Source: Nitrososphaerota archaeon (GTDB taxonomy: Archaea > Thermoproteota > Nitrososphaeria > Nitrososphaerales > Nitrosopumilaceae). From it: 6,776 nt of DNA. A program made the position numbers and the translations under genes. Below, one piece after another: positions 1 to 5,338 of this stretch (the first letter of the stretch is position 1; the number at the start of each line of letters is the position of its first letter). Location: NCBI GenBank assembly GCA_016871975.1, contig VHBM01000051.1, forward strand, positions 1 through 6,776. The letters are read 5' to 3'. Below the pieces are notes generated by a model. It did not search any database. It had not been told where the DNA came from and worked only from the letters and a program-made list of their open reading frames with translations.

Positions 1-1054
1 AAATTCCATACTCTTTTGCAGTCTCAAATAACGGTTTTTTTAGACCAAGGCCAAGATGGGCAGCCTTTTCGATTTCCTGAATGTCGCTTGCCTTGTTTGT
101 TACAAGCCACGCAGCATTGTTTAGTATGTTTGCAACAATCTGTATTGGATTACATTTTTTTGCCAAATCTTCTGATAGGGGAATTCTTTCGTATCTATTA
201 TCTGAATATTTGTAAAAACCTTCACCCGATTTTTGTCCTAGCTTTTTCTCATTGTAAAGCTGTTCAATTTTTGGATGTGGATTGATTACTTTTTTGTCTC
301 TTTGATGCATCTCAATTGTTGCTTTATGTATAACATCCATTCCAGTAAAGTCTGCAAGCTCAAAAATGCCCATTGGAAATCCAAGCTTGAACTTTACTGC
401 AGAATCAATCTCTGTTAGCTGATTTTTTTGTCTATCCATAACATAACATGCTTCATGGACAAGTGGAATAAACAAACGATTTACAATAAAGCCTGGAACA
501 TCTTTTTTGCATAAAACTGGCTCTTTTTTTACCGACCTTACAAACTCTACTGTCTTTTCAACAATCTCATGAGATGTTTGTTTTCCAGGTATTACCTCAA
601 CTAGTTTCATTAGCTGTGGCGGATTAAAAAAATGAATTCCTATGAACCTATTTGGTCGACTAGTTGTATCTGCAATCTCTGTAATTGGAAGTGTGCTAGT
701 ATTTGATGCAAATATTACGTCTTTTCCTGCCACCTTGTCTAGCTCGTCATAGACTTTTCTTTTCAGATCCATTATCTCAGGAACTGCTTCTATAACAAGC
801 TGGCAATCTTTTACAGCATCTTTTAGATCAATAACTGGTTTAATTCTAGAAAAGATTTGGTCTGCTTGAGGCTGTGAAATTTTTTCTTTTGAAACTAGTT
901 TGTCTAGGCTCCACTTTATTTTCTCCATTGCTTTATCCAAAAACTTTTGCTCAATGTCTCGTAAGACAACATTGTATCCAGACATTGCAGATACTTGGGC
1001 TATTCCATGTCCCATAATGCCTGAGCCAAGAACTGTTATGTTTTTTATTTCCAA
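1..1054 (-). CDS. 3-hydroxyacyl-CoA (3-hydroxybutyryl-CoA) dehydrogenase, C-terminus cut by window edge
   Basis: This NAD-dependent enzyme oxidises (S)-3-hydroxyacyl-CoA to 3-ketoacyl-CoA. In Thaumarchaeota this family is assigned to the 3-hydroxybutyryl-CoA to acetoacetyl-CoA step of the 3-hydroxypropionate/4-hydroxybutyrate carbon-fixation cycle; that role here is inferred. I translated the minus strand as an open frame of 351 codons running off the left edge. The N-terminal Rossmann motif GSGIMGHG is at residues 10-17. Catalytic positions match the human enzyme in spacing: S120, H141 (in HFFNPP), E153 and N192 (in PGFIVNR). The first C-terminal 3HCDH domain spans about 186-285, and a second, partial copy follows from about 290 to the edge, as in many archaeal members. 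The start is taken as TTG at 1054, giving MEIKNITVLG. TTG at 1057 or 1072 is also in frame, but the TATA box centred near 1082 best fits a leaderless start at 1054-1057. No hydratase domain is fused within the visible part, unlike the Sulfolobales fusion enzyme. Confidence 0.93.
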   Translation of the reverse strand, partial: MEIKNITVLGSGIMGHGIAQVSAMSGYNVVLRDIEQKFLDKAMEKIKWSLDKLVSKEKISQPQADQIFSRIKPVIDLKDAVKDCQLVIEAVPEIMDLKRKVYDELDKVAGKDVIFASNTSTLPITEIADTTSRPNRFIGIHFFNPPQLMKLVEVIPGKQTSHEIVEKTVEFVRSVKKEPVLCKKDVPGFIVNRLFIPLVHEACYVMDRQKNQLTEIDSAVKFKLGFPMGIFELADFTGMDVIHKATIEMHQRDKKVINPHPKIEQLYNEKKLGQKSGEGFYKYSDNRYERIPLSEDLAKKCNPIQIVANILNNAAWLVTNKASDIQEIEKAAHLGLGLKKPLFETAKEYGI

Positions 1055-1077
1055 CAAGATCCGAGACTGCAATATCC

Positions 1078-1085
1078 TTTATAAT
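1078..1085 (-). promoter_or_regulatory. TATA box of the 3-hydroxyacyl-CoA dehydrogenase gene
   Basis: The minus strand reads ATTATAAA here, centred 27-28 nt upstream of the TTG at 1054. That is the archaeal TATA-to-start distance expected for a leaderless transcript. It argues against the longer TTG start at 1072, which would lie only about 10 nt from the box. Confidence 0.6.
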
Positions 1086-1173
1086 GTATTAGAATTTGAG
1101 GCCTAAAATAATTACAAGTAAAAAAATTAAAGGTTAATAGATTCTAGATTGTATTTCAAGCATGTTTTCAAAA

Positions 1174-1180
1174 AAGGAAG
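1174..1180 (+). promoter_or_regulatory. Weak ribosome binding site for the membrane protein at 1188
   Basis: AAGGAAG sits 7 nt before the TTG at 1188 and partly matches the anti-Shine-Dalgarno of archaeal 16S rRNA. It supports a start with a leader rather than a leaderless one. Consistent with this, no TATA-like element lies about 26 nt upstream of 1188. Confidence 0.4.
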
Positions 1181-1187
1181 TTGAATC

Positions 1188-1748
1188 TTGACAAAGGATC
1201 AAAAAATCGAACCACAGCATAAAACCCTTCTAATCATCGCAAGTGTAAGTGTAAAGTCATTTCTTATGGCAATTGTTTCAAGTCATGTATTTTGTGGAAG
1301 TATAGAACCGCGTAATATTTTCTTTAACTGTATTGATAATGTGGCGTATGTTGGGGGCAGCATTGCGGCTGTGGCAGTAATGGGCGCATTTTTTGGCTAT
1401 TATGTAATTAGAATAAAGACATTTGATTCAATTTTTGCACGAATGTTAAAAGCTGATTTTATTATTACAGCAATGTATTTTGGTGCGGCATTTTCTGCCC
1501 CTGATTTTTTAGCAATGAAAGTGATGATATGGCTTTATGGAATCTGGATACTAGGTATGCTTTTAGCTCCCTTTGACAAGGACATGATTCTTGTAAAAAA
1601 AATAACCCAGTATGGTTCTCTTGTAGCGCTTGGCGCACTTTTGACGGTTCACTTTATTCCAACATTAGAACCATTTGGTGATGCATATACTATTGGTTTG
1701 ATGGTAAGCAGTATTCTTAGTATGTTTGGAGCTGGTAGAAGCGGATAA
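1188..1748 (+). CDS. Polytopic integral membrane protein of unknown function
   Basis: I do not recognise a named family. The 186-residue product is strongly hydrophobic, with five or six likely membrane helices at about residues 14-36, 52-74, 89-107, 109-128, 139-158 and 166-181. The short N-terminus (1-12) and the inter-helix loops carry charged residues such as K77, R85, K88, D130, K131 and D132. There are two cysteines (C36, C48) in or next to the first extramembrane loop, which could form a disulfide; this is inference. There is no signal peptide and no obvious enzyme or transporter motif. The start is TTG at 1188. The in-frame codons upstream end at TGA (1182-1184), and the next in-frame Met is residue 27, inside the first helix. 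A weak Shine-Dalgarno, AAGGAAG at 1174-1180, lies 7 nt upstream. It is divergent from the dehydrogenase gene. A tiny ORF at 1162-1191 overlaps its start (see findings). Confidence 0.8.
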   Translation: MTKDQKIEPQHKTLLIIASVSVKSFLMAIVSSHVFCGSIEPRNIFFNCIDNVAYVGGSIAAVAVMGAFFGYYVIRIKTFDSIFARMLKADFIITAMYFGAAFSAPDFLAMKVMIWLYGIWILGMLLAPFDKDMILVKKITQYGSLVALGALLTVHFIPTLEPFGDAYTIGLMVSSILSMFGAGRSG

Positions 1749-1762
1749 TCACATTCGCAGGT

Positions 1763-1777
1763 TTTATAATATATTTT
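1763..1777 (+). promoter_or_regulatory. TATA box of the zinc-finger/membrane-protein bicistron
   Basis: TTTATAAT followed by TATTTT lies 15 nt after the stop of the upstream membrane gene. It is centred about 25-30 nt before the TTG at 1796. This predicts a leaderless or nearly leaderless transcript covering 1796-2236. Confidence 0.55.
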
Positions 1778-1795
1778 AAAATGTCATAAAGTAAG

Positions 1796-1954
1796 TTGGG
1801 ACTATTCAAAAAAGAAAAAAATGAAACAAAATGCAAAGAATGCGGCCTTGAGCTACATGATTCAGAGCGACTAAAGCGTCACATGAATAAAGCTCACAGC
1901 AGACCATCACAAAAAAAGCCAGAAGAAGGTGTATCAGAAGGAGGTATGTGGTAG
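1796..1954 (+). CDS. Small C2H2 zinc-finger protein (52 aa)
   Basis: This short gene encodes one classical zinc finger. Residues 13-34 give C-X2-C-X12-H-X4-H (C13, C16, H29, H34), with leucines at 19 and 26 in the positions of hydrophobic core residues, so one Zn2+ should be bound. The finger is preceded by a lysine-rich N-terminus (GLFKKEK) and followed by a basic, then acidic and glycine-rich tail of about 18 residues. Archaeal proteins of this kind are thought to bind nucleic acid or protein partners; the actual target is unknown. The start is TTG at 1796, supported by the TATA box centred at about 1766-1774 and by the lack of any alternative before the finger. Its TAG stop (1952-1954) is directly followed by the TTG of the next gene, so the two are almost certainly co-transcribed and probably translationally coupled. 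The 3' end also carries the next gene's Shine-Dalgarno sequence. Confidence 0.82.
   Translation: MGLFKKEKNETKCKECGLELHDSERLKRHMNKAHSRPSQKKPEEGVSEGGMW
1938..1945 (+). promoter_or_regulatory. Strong Shine-Dalgarno for the gene at 1955, inside the zinc-finger ORF
   Basis: AAGGAGGT is a near-perfect complement to the archaeal 16S rRNA 3' end and lies 9 nt before TTG 1955. The ATG at 1946-1948 directly after it is in the zinc-finger frame and is followed two codons later by that gene's stop. The site therefore serves the downstream gene and decides its TTG start. Confidence 0.75.
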
Positions 1955-2236
1955 TTGACTGAATGGTCAGACTCTAAAAAACACGGTCTTATTTTTGGTG
2001 GCGCACTAGCTGGCGCAGGACTGATTCTATCAACTCTAGTTTTTCCATTTTGGAATCTTATTAGATCAGATGTGTACGAAGACATTGAAATTCTTTCAAG
2101 CGCAGATGGACTATGCTATGCAAATACTTCTGATCACATACCAAAAAAGATTCAGAATTGTTATCTTGAGGCTGGAACAAAAGTCAAGATAAAGTTTGGA
2201 GAGGGTCTTGCTTGGGCAACAATTGTAGAGCCGTGA
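1955..2236 (+). CDS. Small membrane-anchored protein with extracytoplasmic domain, unknown function
   Basis: The product is 93 residues. A short charged N-terminus (1-10) is followed by one hydrophobic segment at about 11-35 with small-residue packing (GGALAGAG). A polar domain of about 58 residues comes next. It contains two cysteines, C54 and C69, that could form a disulfide if the domain lies outside the membrane, and a lysine-rich, probably beta-strand stretch near the end (about 74-91). I recognise no family. Positive charge is about balanced on both sides of the helix (K8, K9 against R37), so orientation is uncertain; an uncleaved signal anchor with the C-terminus outside is the likelier choice. 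The TTG start at 1955 is set by the Shine-Dalgarno at 1938-1945 and abuts the stop of the zinc-finger gene. The stop is followed within a few bases by the HIT gene's promoter. Confidence 0.75.
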   Translation: MTEWSDSKKHGLIFGGALAGAGLILSTLVFPFWNLIRSDVYEDIEILSSADGLCYANTSDHIPKKIQNCYLEAGTKVKIKFGEGLAWATIVEP

Positions 2237-2239
2237 TAA

Positions 2240-2247
2240 TTTATTAT
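2240..2247 (+). promoter_or_regulatory. TATA box of the HIT gene
   Basis: TTTATTAT is centred about 25-26 nt before the ATG at 2269 and starts 3 nt after the preceding stop codon. The position fits a leaderless HIT mRNA transcribed independently of the bicistron upstream. Confidence 0.55.
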
Positions 2248-2268
2248 CTATAATTTACATTAAATCAC

Positions 2269-2676
2269 ATGGATTGTATTTTTTGTAAGATAGCTGATGG
2301 AAAAATTCCGGCAAGAATTATTTTAGAATCTAACAAATCTCTGGCCTTTTTAGATGCATTTCCATTGGCAAGCGGGCATTCACTAGTGATTCCAAAGAAA
2401 CATTACGAAAAAATTCAACAAATGCCTGCTGATGAAAACTATGATCTGTTCAATCTAGTACAACAAGTCACAGAAAAAATTGATGCACTCACAAATGCAG
2501 AACTAATTGCGGTTCATAATGGGAAGGAAAGCGGACAAGAGATCCCACACGTACATGTTCATATAATTCCGCGAAGTGCAGGAGATGGTGCTGGGGCTGT
2601 TCATAGCATGTTTAGAAACAGACCAAAGCTATCTGATAAAGAGTTTGATCAAATACTAGACAAAATAAAAGACTAG
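2269..2676 (+). CDS. HIT-family (histidine triad) nucleotide hydrolase
   Basis: HIT proteins of this branch cleave nucleoside phosphoramidates or other nucleotide conjugates through a covalent histidine-nucleotide intermediate; the exact substrate cannot be read here. The 135-residue length matches the family. The histidine triad H-x-H-x-H is at H94, H96 and H98, followed by IIPR, and is preceded by the conserved GQEIP segment (89-93). C3 and C6 near the N-terminus, with H45 and H94, match the structural zinc site seen in many bacterial and archaeal HIT proteins. The IFCKI start, the FLDAFP segment (27-32) and SGHSLVIPK (35-43) are further signatures. The start is ATG at 2269, placed by the TATA box at 2240-2247 and the closeness of C3 to the N-terminus. 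The gene converges on the DnaJ-ferredoxin gene, with one base between the two stop codons. Cytoplasmic. Confidence 0.95.
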   Translation: MDCIFCKIADGKIPARIILESNKSLAFLDAFPLASGHSLVIPKKHYEKIQQMPADENYDLFNLVQQVTEKIDALTNAELIAVHNGKESGQEIPHVHVHIIPRSAGDGAGAVHSMFRNRPKLSDKEFDQILDKIKD

Positions 2677-2677
2677 T

Positions 2678-3367
2678 CTACCACGGATAAATCCGTCGCT
2701 GCGTTTTCTTTTCATCAACATTGATTGCTTTTGTAGGACAGGTCTGAGCGGCATCCATAATTTTTTCAAGACTTGCACCTTTTTCATTATGCACATGTGA
2801 TTTTGGGTTCATCTTTATTTTCTTGTCTACTGCAAAAACGCTTGGCGCAATAGTTTCACAGCTGCAGCAACCAATACATAATGTTGGGTCTACATTTACA
2901 GAAACATCAGGCTCTTGCTCTTGTTGTTTTTTAGATTCAAATTTTGTTTCTTCCTTGTATTCTCCTTTCATCCATGCATCATATTTTTCCCAAAACTCTT
3001 TTTCATATTTTTTCCAAAAGTCTTGGTTTGACTCAAAGTCTTTGGTGTATTTGCTCCAGTCTTCCTCAGGCGGTTTTCCAAAATTTGCACCCCATGATGC
3101 CTTGCCAGAAAACGTTTGCTTGTCTTTTGTCTTGGTGTTTGTGTATTCATGGCTTTTTGAGTCTCGCGTTTTTGAATTAATGTGCTTGTGATTATTTTTT
3201 AGATGGTGATATGCTGAAGTTACAAGCTTGAACTTTATGCCGTCTCTTTCAATGTCGTTCTTATCAGGATGAAGTTGTAGCGCAAGTTTTCTGTATGCAT
3301 ACTTTATTTCCTCAAAGGAGGCATCATCGCCAACATTTAGGGTCTTGTATGCAAGGGTTGTATTCAA
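2678..3367 (-). CDS. DnaJ-ferredoxin fusion protein (DnaJ-Fer)
   Basis: This 229-residue protein joins a J domain to a [4Fe-4S] ferredoxin domain. The J domain spans about residues 4-60, with the HPD motif at 33-35 that stimulates the ATPase of DnaK. The linker (about 62-155) is rich in charged residues, with repeated W, F, Y, K and E (for example at 104-132), and replaces the Gly/Phe and zinc-finger regions of ordinary DnaJ. The ferredoxin domain (about 156-217) has C164, C167, C170 and a distant C210 followed by Pro, enough for one [4Fe-4S] cluster; C168 is an extra cysteine. DnaJ-Fer proteins are known from chloroplasts of green plants and algae and from Thaumarchaeota, where published phylogeny proposed transfer from the plant lineage. 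A role linking redox or Fe-S state to DnaK is inferred. The start is TTG at 3367, directly after an in-frame TAA. It ends 1 nt from the convergent HIT gene. Confidence 0.92.
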   Translation of the reverse strand: MNTTLAYKTLNVGDDASFEEIKYAYRKLALQLHPDKNDIERDGIKFKLVTSAYHHLKNNHKHINSKTRDSKSHEYTNTKTKDKQTFSGKASWGANFGKPPEEDWSKYTKDFESNQDFWKKYEKEFWEKYDAWMKGEYKEETKFESKKQQEQEPDVSVNVDPTLCIGCCSCETIAPSVFAVDKKIKMNPKSHVHNEKGASLEKIMDAAQTCPTKAINVDEKKTQRRIYPW

Positions 3368-3390
3368 TTAAGATAAAATGGAGATCCTAT

Positions 3391-3398
3391 GTTAAAAA
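3391..3398 (-). promoter_or_regulatory. TATA-like element of DnaJ-Fer; T-rich end of the cupin transcript
   Basis: The minus strand reads TTTTTAAC, centred 27-28 nt before the TTG at 3367. It lies in the 48-nt gap after the upstream cupin stop, so the same T-run could also act as the T-rich termination signal of the cupin pair. The match to a consensus box is only moderate. Confidence 0.4.
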
Positions 3399-3415
3399 CA
3401 ATTTCATACCATTAA

Positions 3416-3778
3416 TCATTCTAACATCGTTTCGTCTTCTTGTTTCCACGCAGGATCAACTATGCACAAAAACTTTAGATCAGCAGTACCAGTATTTTCG
3501 ATAAACTGAACCGAAAAGGGAGGAATGTAGACTGCATCATCCTTTGAGACTGTTTGGGACTCTTTATCAATGTGAATCAAACCAATTCCTTCAACAATAT
3601 AGTACACCTCAGATGTTTTCAACTTGTGACGCTTTGATCTTTTACTCGGTTTTATTGTAGAGTGTGAAATACTGTATCTTATTCCACTGAGTGTATTGTG
3701 TGGATGAAATATTTGAGAAATTATAGTTCCTTCACTTCCGTCTATTTTGTTCAAGTTTTGTAATTTTTTTATGATCAT
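3416..3778 (-). CDS. Cupin-domain protein with degenerate metal site
   Basis: This is a 120-residue single-domain cupin of the Cupin_2 type. Motif 1 lies around H51-E57, followed by VYYIVEGIG (58-66); motif 2 is at about 82-97, with IPP (85-87) and ENTG (94-97). Compared with the usual H-x-H-x3-E and later His, the second histidine position is L53 and the motif-2 histidine position is Q91. The classical His3-Glu metal site is thus mostly lost, while the beta-barrel signatures and the end segment FLCIVDPAWK (103-112) are kept. As far as I recall, similar archaeal cupins also end in a VDPAW segment. A small-molecule binding or regulatory role is more likely than metal-dependent catalysis, but this is inference. 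The start is ATG at 3778. The preceding cupin gene stops 3 nt upstream, so the two are co-transcribed. No Shine-Dalgarno is visible, which suggests translational coupling. Confidence 0.85.
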   Translation of the reverse strand: MIIKKLQNLNKIDGSEGTIISQIFHPHNTLSGIRYSISHSTIKPSKRSKRHKLKTSEVYYIVEGIGLIHIDKESQTVSKDDAVYIPPFSVQFIENTGTADLKFLCIVDPAWKQEDETMLE

Positions 3779-3781
3779 TTA

Positions 3782-4252
3782 CTATCGTATTATCTTAGTT
3801 ACATTTGATTCAAAATCTGATTCAAACCAAGTTGTTTTTGGTTCTTTGTTTTTTGTCGGATAGGAATTTAGTGCAATATGAGAAAATGTAGCTTTGCCAA
3901 TCGCACCATGTGTATGTAAAATTTTTGCAGGAATGTATGTCAAATCATTTGGTTTTAACCTTCTAGTTTGAATCTTTTTTATTAAAAATTTGGTCTTTCC
4001 TTTTCCAATTTTTTTATACAGAGAAAGATTTCCATAACCCTTTGTCACAATTAGCATCTGTCCTCCTTCATGGTAATGCAGTTTTGTTTTTGAGCCAAAA
4101 AAAGTAACATGGTATACTTTTTGCTCTTTTGATTTTATTACACTAGATATTTCCTTTATTTTTACAGCACCTGTAAAGTATTGAGGATTGATTTTGAGAT
4201 TTTTTCTCTTAGAATAGAGATTTTCAACACTTGCAAATTTAGAATTGTGCAA
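3782..4252 (-). CDS. Cupin-domain protein with intact metal-binding residues
   Basis: This 156-residue cupin has a full set of candidate metal ligands: H59, H61 and Q65 in the segment KLHYHEGGQMLIV, and H113 (or H115) in the segment IPAKILHTHGA. The Gln in place of the usual Glu, within H-x-H-x3-Q, occurs in many cupins that bind Mn, Fe or Ni. A lysine-rich insertion at about 80-100 separates the two motifs. The N-terminal 30 residues are polar and basic and the C-terminus (about 132-156) is also polar. There is no signal peptide, so it is probably cytoplasmic. Function cannot be assigned beyond the fold; candidates are a small oxygenase, an isomerase or a ligand sensor. The start is TTG at 4252: no in-frame ATG or GTG exists between the upstream stop (4292-4294) and this codon, and the next Met is residue 66. 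It heads a two-gene operon with the degenerate cupin. Confidence 0.85.
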   Translation of the reverse strand: MHNSKFASVENLYSKRKNLKINPQYFTGAVKIKEISSVIKSKEQKVYHVTFFGSKTKLHYHEGGQMLIVTKGYGNLSLYKKIGKGKTKFLIKKIQTRRLKPNDLTYIPAKILHTHGAIGKATFSHIALNSYPTKNKEPKTTWFESDFESNVTKIIR

Positions 4253-4276
4253 TTTTGTACTAAATCGTATCTGGAC

Positions 4277-4284
4277 TATTAATT
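4277..4284 (-). promoter_or_regulatory. TATA-like element of the cupin operon
   Basis: The minus strand reads AATTAATA, centred 28-29 nt upstream of TTG 4252, in the 52-nt gap after the small ORF. Spacing fits a leaderless start. The sequence is only a moderate match in a generally AT-rich gap. Confidence 0.4.
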
Positions 4285-4304
4285 CTTCGTATCAGATTAG
4301 TTTT

Positions 4305-4454
4305 CTAGCCAAGCGATTTGAATTTTTTTATTGCTTCTTTTGCCAAATCTTCAATCTCTTTGTTTGTAATCTTTGTAGGATCTTTTGATGCAAGTGCATC
4401 ATTATAATCGTCTTCTGTATTACTTTTTATTTTCTCAGATTTTTCTTTAGGCAT
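4305..4454 (-). CDS. Small, highly charged protein of 49 aa, unknown function
   Basis: This short frame, ATG at 4454 to TAG at 4305-4307, fills most of the gap between the blue copper gene and the cupin pair. I recognise no family. The product is almost entirely polar in its first half (MPKEKSEK, then a TEDDYNDA segment) and ends in a likely amphipathic helix at about residues 28-47, with I29, I34, L37, A38, A41, I42 and F45 spaced as one hydrophobic face. It has no cysteines, signal peptide or membrane segment, so it is probably cytoplasmic. Support for coding comes from a clean ATG, a TATA-like element centred 25-26 nt upstream, a codon pattern and amino-acid make-up like the neighbours, and the lack of another use for the gap. 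A helix-mediated interaction or DNA-associated role is possible but not shown. Confidence 0.68.
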   Translation of the reverse strand: MPKEKSEKIKSNTEDDYNDALASKDPTKITNKEIEDLAKEAIKKFKSLG

Positions 4455-4471
4455 TATATCATTTTAATAAA

Positions 4472-4483
4472 CAAAAATAAAAG
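4472..4483 (-). promoter_or_regulatory. TATA box of the 49-aa gene, overlapping a T-rich terminator-like tract
   Basis: Right after the blue copper stop the minus strand reads CTTTTATTTTTG. The TTTTATT portion is centred about 25 nt before ATG 4454, as expected for a leaderless start. The same T-rich run, continuing to about 4463, is also what an archaeal intrinsic terminator looks like, so it may end the aminotransferase/blue copper transcript. Confidence 0.5.
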
Positions 4484-4487
4484 AATT

Positions 4488-5318
4488 CTAAGCGTAGACC
4501 TTAATTCCAAGTCTTTGCGTCTTTGCATAAACAATCATTGTACCAATTATTGCAATTGTAAATATTGCCAAAGAAACTAGGCCAAACTCTGGTATGACAG
4601 CTGTTCCCATTATAACAACTTCTTCAGTATCTGCCTCTAGCGGTATTTTCAGTGTGGTGATATCGCTTTTTGTCTCTGATTGAAAATTTGTTATTTGTTC
4701 ATCATCTAACCATACAGAATTTGGATTTTCTATCAAGCCATTAGGTAATGTTACTGTAAACACATCGTCTTCAAACTCTCCTTCTAAAACAAACGTAACA
4801 GTTTTTCTTGTAGTATCTACACTCGCACTTTGAAGCTTCTTGTTTAGCATATACTGAACATCATATCCATTACCTTTCTCATCAACTTCAGCTCCTACAT
4901 TATGGATTATTTTGATCTCAGGTGTCAATGATGATACTACATTGACCTTGCCAATCATCCATGGATGCACAATGCAAAAGTAATCAAATGTTCCAGTTTC
5001 AGTGAATTGATATTTGAAGAACTTGCCTGGTCCAATCAAACCACTATCAAATATGGTTCCAACATCATTTGGATCTACTTTGAGATTTCCACTAGTGATT
5101 GTATGTGCTGCAGTATCACCATTTCCCCACTCTACAAAATCTGATTGCTGGATTGTTATCTCTGCTGGATCCCAAAAGAATGGGGCATTTTCATCTGCCG
5201 CACCGGTTGGAATTTTTACAGTCCAAGTTTTTAATGCATATGCACTATCAGTAACTTGCAGCACAAGAATTATCGCAACTATTGAAGCTAAAAGTATTTT
5301 CAATATTCCATTAACCAC
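4488..5318 (-). CDS. Secreted blue copper (cupredoxin) protein with PEFG-type C-terminal anchor
   Basis: This is an extracytoplasmic electron carrier. Residues 1-28 form a signal peptide, with a hydrophobic core at about 5-22 and likely cleavage after the AYA at 26-28. A plastocyanin-like domain follows at about 30-128. Its type 1 copper ligands are H72 and the loop C115-x2-H118-x2-M121, whose Cys-His-Met spacing is the short, amicyanin-like form. Residues 132-241 form a second, probably beta-rich module, and the segment LKIPLEADTEEVVIMGT leads into the end. The C-terminus is a sorting signal: PEFG at 243-246, a hydrophobic helix at about 247-264, then a basic tail (K266, R269, K273). This matches PEFG-CTERM proteins, which are thought to be processed by an archaeosortase. 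The start is GTG at 5318; the nearby ATG at 5322 is out of frame. It lies 20 nt after the aminotransferase gene, probably in one operon. A respiratory or ammonia-oxidation electron transfer role is inferred. Confidence 0.93.
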   Translation of the reverse strand: MVNGILKILLASIVAIILVLQVTDSAYALKTWTVKIPTGAADENAPFFWDPAEITIQQSDFVEWGNGDTAAHTITSGNLKVDPNDVGTIFDSGLIGPGKFFKYQFTETGTFDYFCIVHPWMIGKVNVVSSLTPEIKIIHNVGAEVDEKGNGYDVQYMLNKKLQSASVDTTRKTVTFVLEGEFEDDVFTVTLPNGLIENPNSVWLDDEQITNFQSETKSDITTLKIPLEADTEEVVIMGTAVIPEFGLVSLAIFTIAIIGTMIVYAKTQRLGIKVYA

Positions 5319-5338
5319 TCATGAATTAACGAGGTTTC

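Noticed and set aside
16..285. 89-aa plus-strand open frame at the left edge
   Set aside because: It is antisense to the 3-hydroxyacyl-CoA dehydrogenase, whose minus-strand frame contains clear family motifs.
1894..2085. 63-aa minus-strand open frame
   Set aside because: It overlaps the zinc-finger and one-TM genes on the other strand. Those have a metal-binding motif and a strong Shine-Dalgarno; this frame has neither.
2823..3191. 122-aa plus-strand open frame inside DnaJ-Fer
   Set aside because: It is antisense to the linker and ferredoxin region, rich in Ser, Phe and Cys as expected from reversed Lys/Glu-rich codons, and has no start signals.
5320..5331. ATG at 5322 as start of the blue copper gene
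   Set aside because: This ATG is in another frame and meets TAA after three codons. GTG 5318 is the first in-frame start and gives a complete signal peptide.
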